Translations under genes and position numbers: made by a program
Assembly (NCBI GenBank): GCA_011009095.1
Contig: VTPC01008130.1
Location: 24,999 to 88,998, forward strand
DNA: 64,000 bases
Direction of reading: 5' to 3'
Origin: Ignelater luminosus
Taxonomy: Eukaryota; Arthropoda; Insecta; Coleoptera; Elateridae
In this document: piece by piece, positions 60,085 through 64,000 of the stretch
Layout of the letters: each line of letters opens with the position of its first letter
How positions within the stretch are numbered: the first letter of the stretch is position 1
The notes under the pieces: generated by a model
What the model saw: only the letters and a program-made list of their open reading frames with translations
Databases searched by the model: none
What the model was told of the DNA's origin: nothing

Positions 60085-61819
60085 TTATTATCAATGTGTT
60101 TCTATAAAATCTTCTTATTTTATTTTTAAAATAAAAATTACTACTTACATTATTTTAGATTAACATAAACTAAAAACTGGGTCGACAAGTTTCTAAATGC
60201 TGATAAAAGCTAACACAGTGTTGATAATACTTGTGCTACTTATTTAAATATTTTAAATGGAAATTATTATCATTAGTGCAGCTTATTTATTTAATCGCAA
60301 CCTTGACAATCAGTTATGCTGTATTGTAGTTGATGTTGCTAGTACATATTGCTTTTGATATAATAATATATTCTTTTTTTCAGTAAGAAAAAAATAGTTA
60401 AGAGTGCAGAAAGATTATTAAAAGATGTAATGCGTTTGGGGTCTTTGTATCCTCTATGTTTCTATCTAAACAGAATGCTTATTAATTACTCTATTTATGC
60501 ATATAGAACATGCTGTATAGTATGACACTTTTAATTAGTCAGTGAATTTGAACTACACCAGCAACAACTCTTTGATAAAGAAATGTTAATATTAATTAAA
60601 AATTAAAATTAATTTATATCATATTAAAAAAAACTTATCAATAAGTTTCACCTACATACATAAGTATATAAAAATATTACAGAAATACAGATTACTTTTA
60701 AGTGCTTTTTGAGTACTAAAACTGAATCGAATGTTAGTTTTTGATAAATTGCCACTATACAATCTTCCTGTATAGTATACTCATGTGCATTGTACTGTAT
60801 TACAAAATTAAATATGATTCTATAGTACATATATCTTTATCTCTTTCTCTTTCATACTTTTAATAATTTCTTAATTTCATGATTCTTGTTAAAAAATGCT
60901 TTTGTCAAGCCCAAGTACACATTAACATTAATCTGTACGAGATTATTTCAAACTAGTTGATTTTGTAAGTTAAATATTTTTGGCTATTGTGGGCATTCTC
61001 TATTATAATAAGCCAGTCACCAAGTATTTTCTTGGGTTATCAATTTTACTGCAAAACTAGCTATACCTAAATGCCAATAAAGCTTTAGGTAGCAGCATTC
61101 CTCAACCTCTTCAGATGCAAAAATTGAAAACACAAATGTTTCAACGTACTTAGATTTGTAACACAAACAAAAACAAAAAACCTAGACTTGGCAACACTGC
61201 TTCAGGCTACCGAACGAAATATGTCCCTGCAAGGAGGCTTTGAATTCGGAAATACATCAAATCAGTAGGCTAATAAATGATTTGCAAAGCAAATTACTGT
61301 TCAAGCTGGATCAAAAATACAAAAATACAAGCGTGGTTAATTTATCACTGATATTCTTGGTGTTAAATTAGGTTATTAAGCTTATAACTGTGTAGCTATT
61401 GGGTCAACAAATAAAATCCAGAAGTAATTCCATTGATAAAGGACCATAACATTGTTAAAACTTGAAAGAATTACTGGCAACTAATTTTATCAGATTTATC
61501 AGTACACTTAAAGACTTGCATGTTTGTCACATCTATTTCTTGATAAGAATTCAATTTTTAACAGCATCTTCAAAAAGAGAAATCTAACAGTTTTGTGTTT
61601 TATCAAGGGTAATCGTTGTTTCAACAGATTCATTTCTTAAATTGACAATGGCTTCATTTGGATTCGATTTTTTCGTTTCTGTTTACTTAATGTTAAAGAT
61701 ATTAACTTCTGATCAGTTGTACAAGAAAACTAAGCTGAGGAGAAATTTTCTTTTTGCAGATTTGCAATAAGCACTCATAGAAGAAGATGTTTACTTGAAG
61801 CTTAATTGGCATTTACGTG
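60085..61819. other. Intergenic region downstream of PDSS2 copy 2
   Basis: AT-rich sequence. I see no gene and no clear repeat. Confidence 0.5.
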
Positions 61820-62806
61820 ACACCCTGTATACAAAATTAAAGCTATTTAGATTTTCTACCAAAAAAGGTTCTGTACGTGTTTTCCGTCAGATTTATGTTT
61901 CTCCGAGAAATGACCATCTAAAGTTGAGTTACTTGCGTGACCTCCAAATTTTCCCAGTAACCCAGCTTGGATCCTCAACTAATTCGGGGAAAACCGGGAA
62001 AATTGAATTTTGGCATATTTTTAGATCACATTAGAATGAGTATTCCCCAAAAAGTTTGCAAATGTCTCCTTCTTGCTTCCCTGGTTAGACCTTCCCAAAC
62101 ATTAAATCGCAGGTTCTTTGAAATTTTTTCCTAACTTCGAACCAGTTAAAGTTTACCAATAAATATTTTTTAAATTTTATTTTTAAAAGAATGCGAAACG
62201 TTTATAGAATGATACTTTGTTACGGCACCCGTCGTGTATTATCCGATCTATATATTTTTTTCTACATTCAGGGAAATAAAATTTGTTATCGACCAAATTC
62301 GACAAATAAATTTTTTCTGAGTATGTAAAAATACTGGGGCACCAAGGGCCCATGTTTTATTCAAAAATATTTTTTTATTTTTCCAAATATAGAAAAACAA
62401 ATTGGAACTAGTCTTTTGTTTAAGCGATACATGAAGCACGTAACTGCTTATTTTTAAATGTTCCACATTCTTTTGGGAATCAACTAAAAAAAATGTTGGA
62501 AAGCTCTAACTGGTTCGAAGTTAGAAGAGAATTACAAAGAACCTGCAATCTCAATGTTTGGTGAGGTCTAGCAAGGGAAGCAAGAGAGGAAACCTTTTAG
62601 ACTTTTTGGGAAGTAAACACATGCCAAAATCCAGCTTTATCCTAATTAATTGAGGGTCAAAGCTGGGCTACTGGGAAAATTTGAAAGTTGCACAACTTAG
62701 CTCAACTCTAGACGATTATTTTCTTGGAAAAGCACAGATATGATAAAAACTATGTATCGAGCCTATTTGTAGAAAATTTAATTCAGTTTAATTTTGTATA
62801 TAGCTA
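61820..62806. mobile_element. Large fold-back element with about 320-bp arms
   Basis: The left arm (about 61820-62150) contains ACAAAATTAAA, CAGTAACCCAGCTT, ATCGCAGGTTCTTTG and CTTCGAACCAGTTA. The right arm (about 62490-62806) contains the inverse of each in the mirrored order: TAACTGGTTCGAAG, CAAAGAACCTGCAAT, AAGCTGGGCTACTG and TTTAATTTTGT. The arms differ by many changes, so the element is old. The spacer (62151-62489) is AT-rich. Confidence 0.65.
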
Positions 62807-64000
62807 TTTTTGCTGATAACAAGCTGAAAAATTGACAAAAAACTTCAGCGTTTCATAATGATTACCTAAAAAGCCATTATATGAAAAAAAGTTCTTGTCA
62901 GAATTATTTCTAAATTTTGTAGATTTTTCCGACTTGGCGTTTATGCTGATAGTTTTTTCTATCTGTCGGTAGATGTCAGTACTCTTACTTGTACCATACT
63001 TGTACTATGCTTGCACTCATTGATGAACACAAATTGATTTCTAATTTTAAGAAAATGGTAGTTGGTATCGAGGTTAACATTATGAGGATGCCCTATTCAT
63101 GCAAAGTGAAGTATTAAAGACATCAAAGAGCAAATGACTTTTGAACACTATTATTACGTGCAAACATAGAGGAAACCCTACATATGCCAAAAAAAGAAGT
63201 AAATAAAGTAAACTCCAATATAGCTTCTTTAAAAATTTGAATTGGTCCAGATTAAGTTTTTATAACTCAAAACTTCATTTGCTGTTTCTACTGAGTATAT
63301 GGAAAAGCAAAATTTGTACTGTTTCAAAGAAGAAAAATCATTATTCAACTCACACCAATTTCAATCAGCATTAGCCTATTGGGCTTTTGTGCAGAAAACC
63401 TCATGGGCAGTCCGCTTCTTTAATTTGGGGCATAGGTTTTTCTGCGTTAAGTTGATGAAAACTATCGTCTCAGAATTCAGAATATTTTGCTTTTTTTTTG
63501 AAAACGTGTACTTCTAACATCCTATTTTTCTGTTGGGGTATCAATTCCTCAAGAATATATAAAGCTTATTTACAAAAGAAGTTTCTTTTAGTTTGCAGTG
63601 TAAAGTTCTGAAGTACGGGCGGTTTTATGATAATAATATGCGAGTTTGTTAATAATAACAAATAATAAAATAATAAATGTTACTTATTGAAGTTTATAAA
63701 CAAGTTAACAAGTTGTTACAATTGTTGTGATACCGTAAAGAACTGATCAACTGATGTGAGTTGATGTTTGACTGAGATTCAAACAGTAAGAGAGATCTGT
63801 AAAATGCTGACAAGCTTTATATATACAAGTACTTGCGTGCATAATGAAGGGTTCTTTTGTAGTCCTCAAGCGTTTTCAAGTTTTCAAGAAGTCGATAATA
63901 TTAAATGTTCTAAGGAAGTATTGCGGTAGGTCCTTTAAAGGGAATTAGACAATAGCATAATTCTTTACCTTCTACAAAAATTTACAATGTGTAAACGTTT
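62807..64000. other. Right edge of window, no gene recognised
   Basis: AT-rich sequence with a weak hairpin at about 63389-63455 (GCAGAAAACCTCATGGGC against the inverse of GGGGCATAGGTTTTTCTGC). No exon of a known protein is visible. Confidence 0.5.

Noticed and set aside
1..64000. CRISPR arrays, operons, riboswitches
   Set aside because: The window is animal nuclear DNA; I saw no regularly spaced repeats of CRISPR type and no bacterial-style gene clusters.

Overview
This is nuclear DNA from an insect. It is AT-rich, and its genes are cut by short introns with gt...ag borders that rejoin in frame. A full-length mariner and many short inverted-repeat elements lie between them. The genes themselves are animal mitochondrial, ciliary and metabolic genes. 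I cannot name the order or species from the sequence alone. I rebuilt all gene models by matching splice sites to the reading frame. In every case the exon lengths add up to a whole number of codons.

Layout. 1-1131: GC-rich block ending in an (ATT)n tail, probably the 3' end of a non-LTR retrotransposon. 3525-4299 (+): SH3BGR-like gene, 3 exons. 4918-10855 (+): ABCB7, the mitochondrial ABC half-transporter of the iron-sulfur pathway, 10 coding exons, with inverted-repeat elements in its two long introns. 11360-12414: two inverted-repeat elements. 14021-16129 (+): lebercilin (LCA5)-like coiled-coil gene, 5 exons. 16743-19959: dense inverted-repeat elements, one with an AGATAA-rich core. 42759-22062 (-): a 25-exon glutamate synthase (NADH-GOGAT, about 2040 aa). 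Its 3' half is compact, while its 5' introns are swollen by mobile DNA. One of these introns holds a nested stack: an hAT-type element with an 8-bp target duplication (28711-32307), inside which sits a second element (29621-31857) with its own inverted termini. The inner element carries a broken copy of a protein family that I recall as multi-copy in arthropods. 45997-47257 (+): mariner element. 51256-52571 and 58715-59965 (+): two tandem paralogues of PDSS2, the non-catalytic subunit of the solanesyl/decaprenyl diphosphate synthase used for ubiquinone side chains. 61820-62806: a large fold-back repeat.

The host genes are not an operon. Several share a mitochondrial theme (ABCB7 and both PDSS2 copies; GOGAT is metabolic), but this may be chance. 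The points most worth following up are the inner element at 29621-31857, which may be an undescribed kind of DNA transposon, the PDSS2 duplication, and the repeat families that recur within the window.
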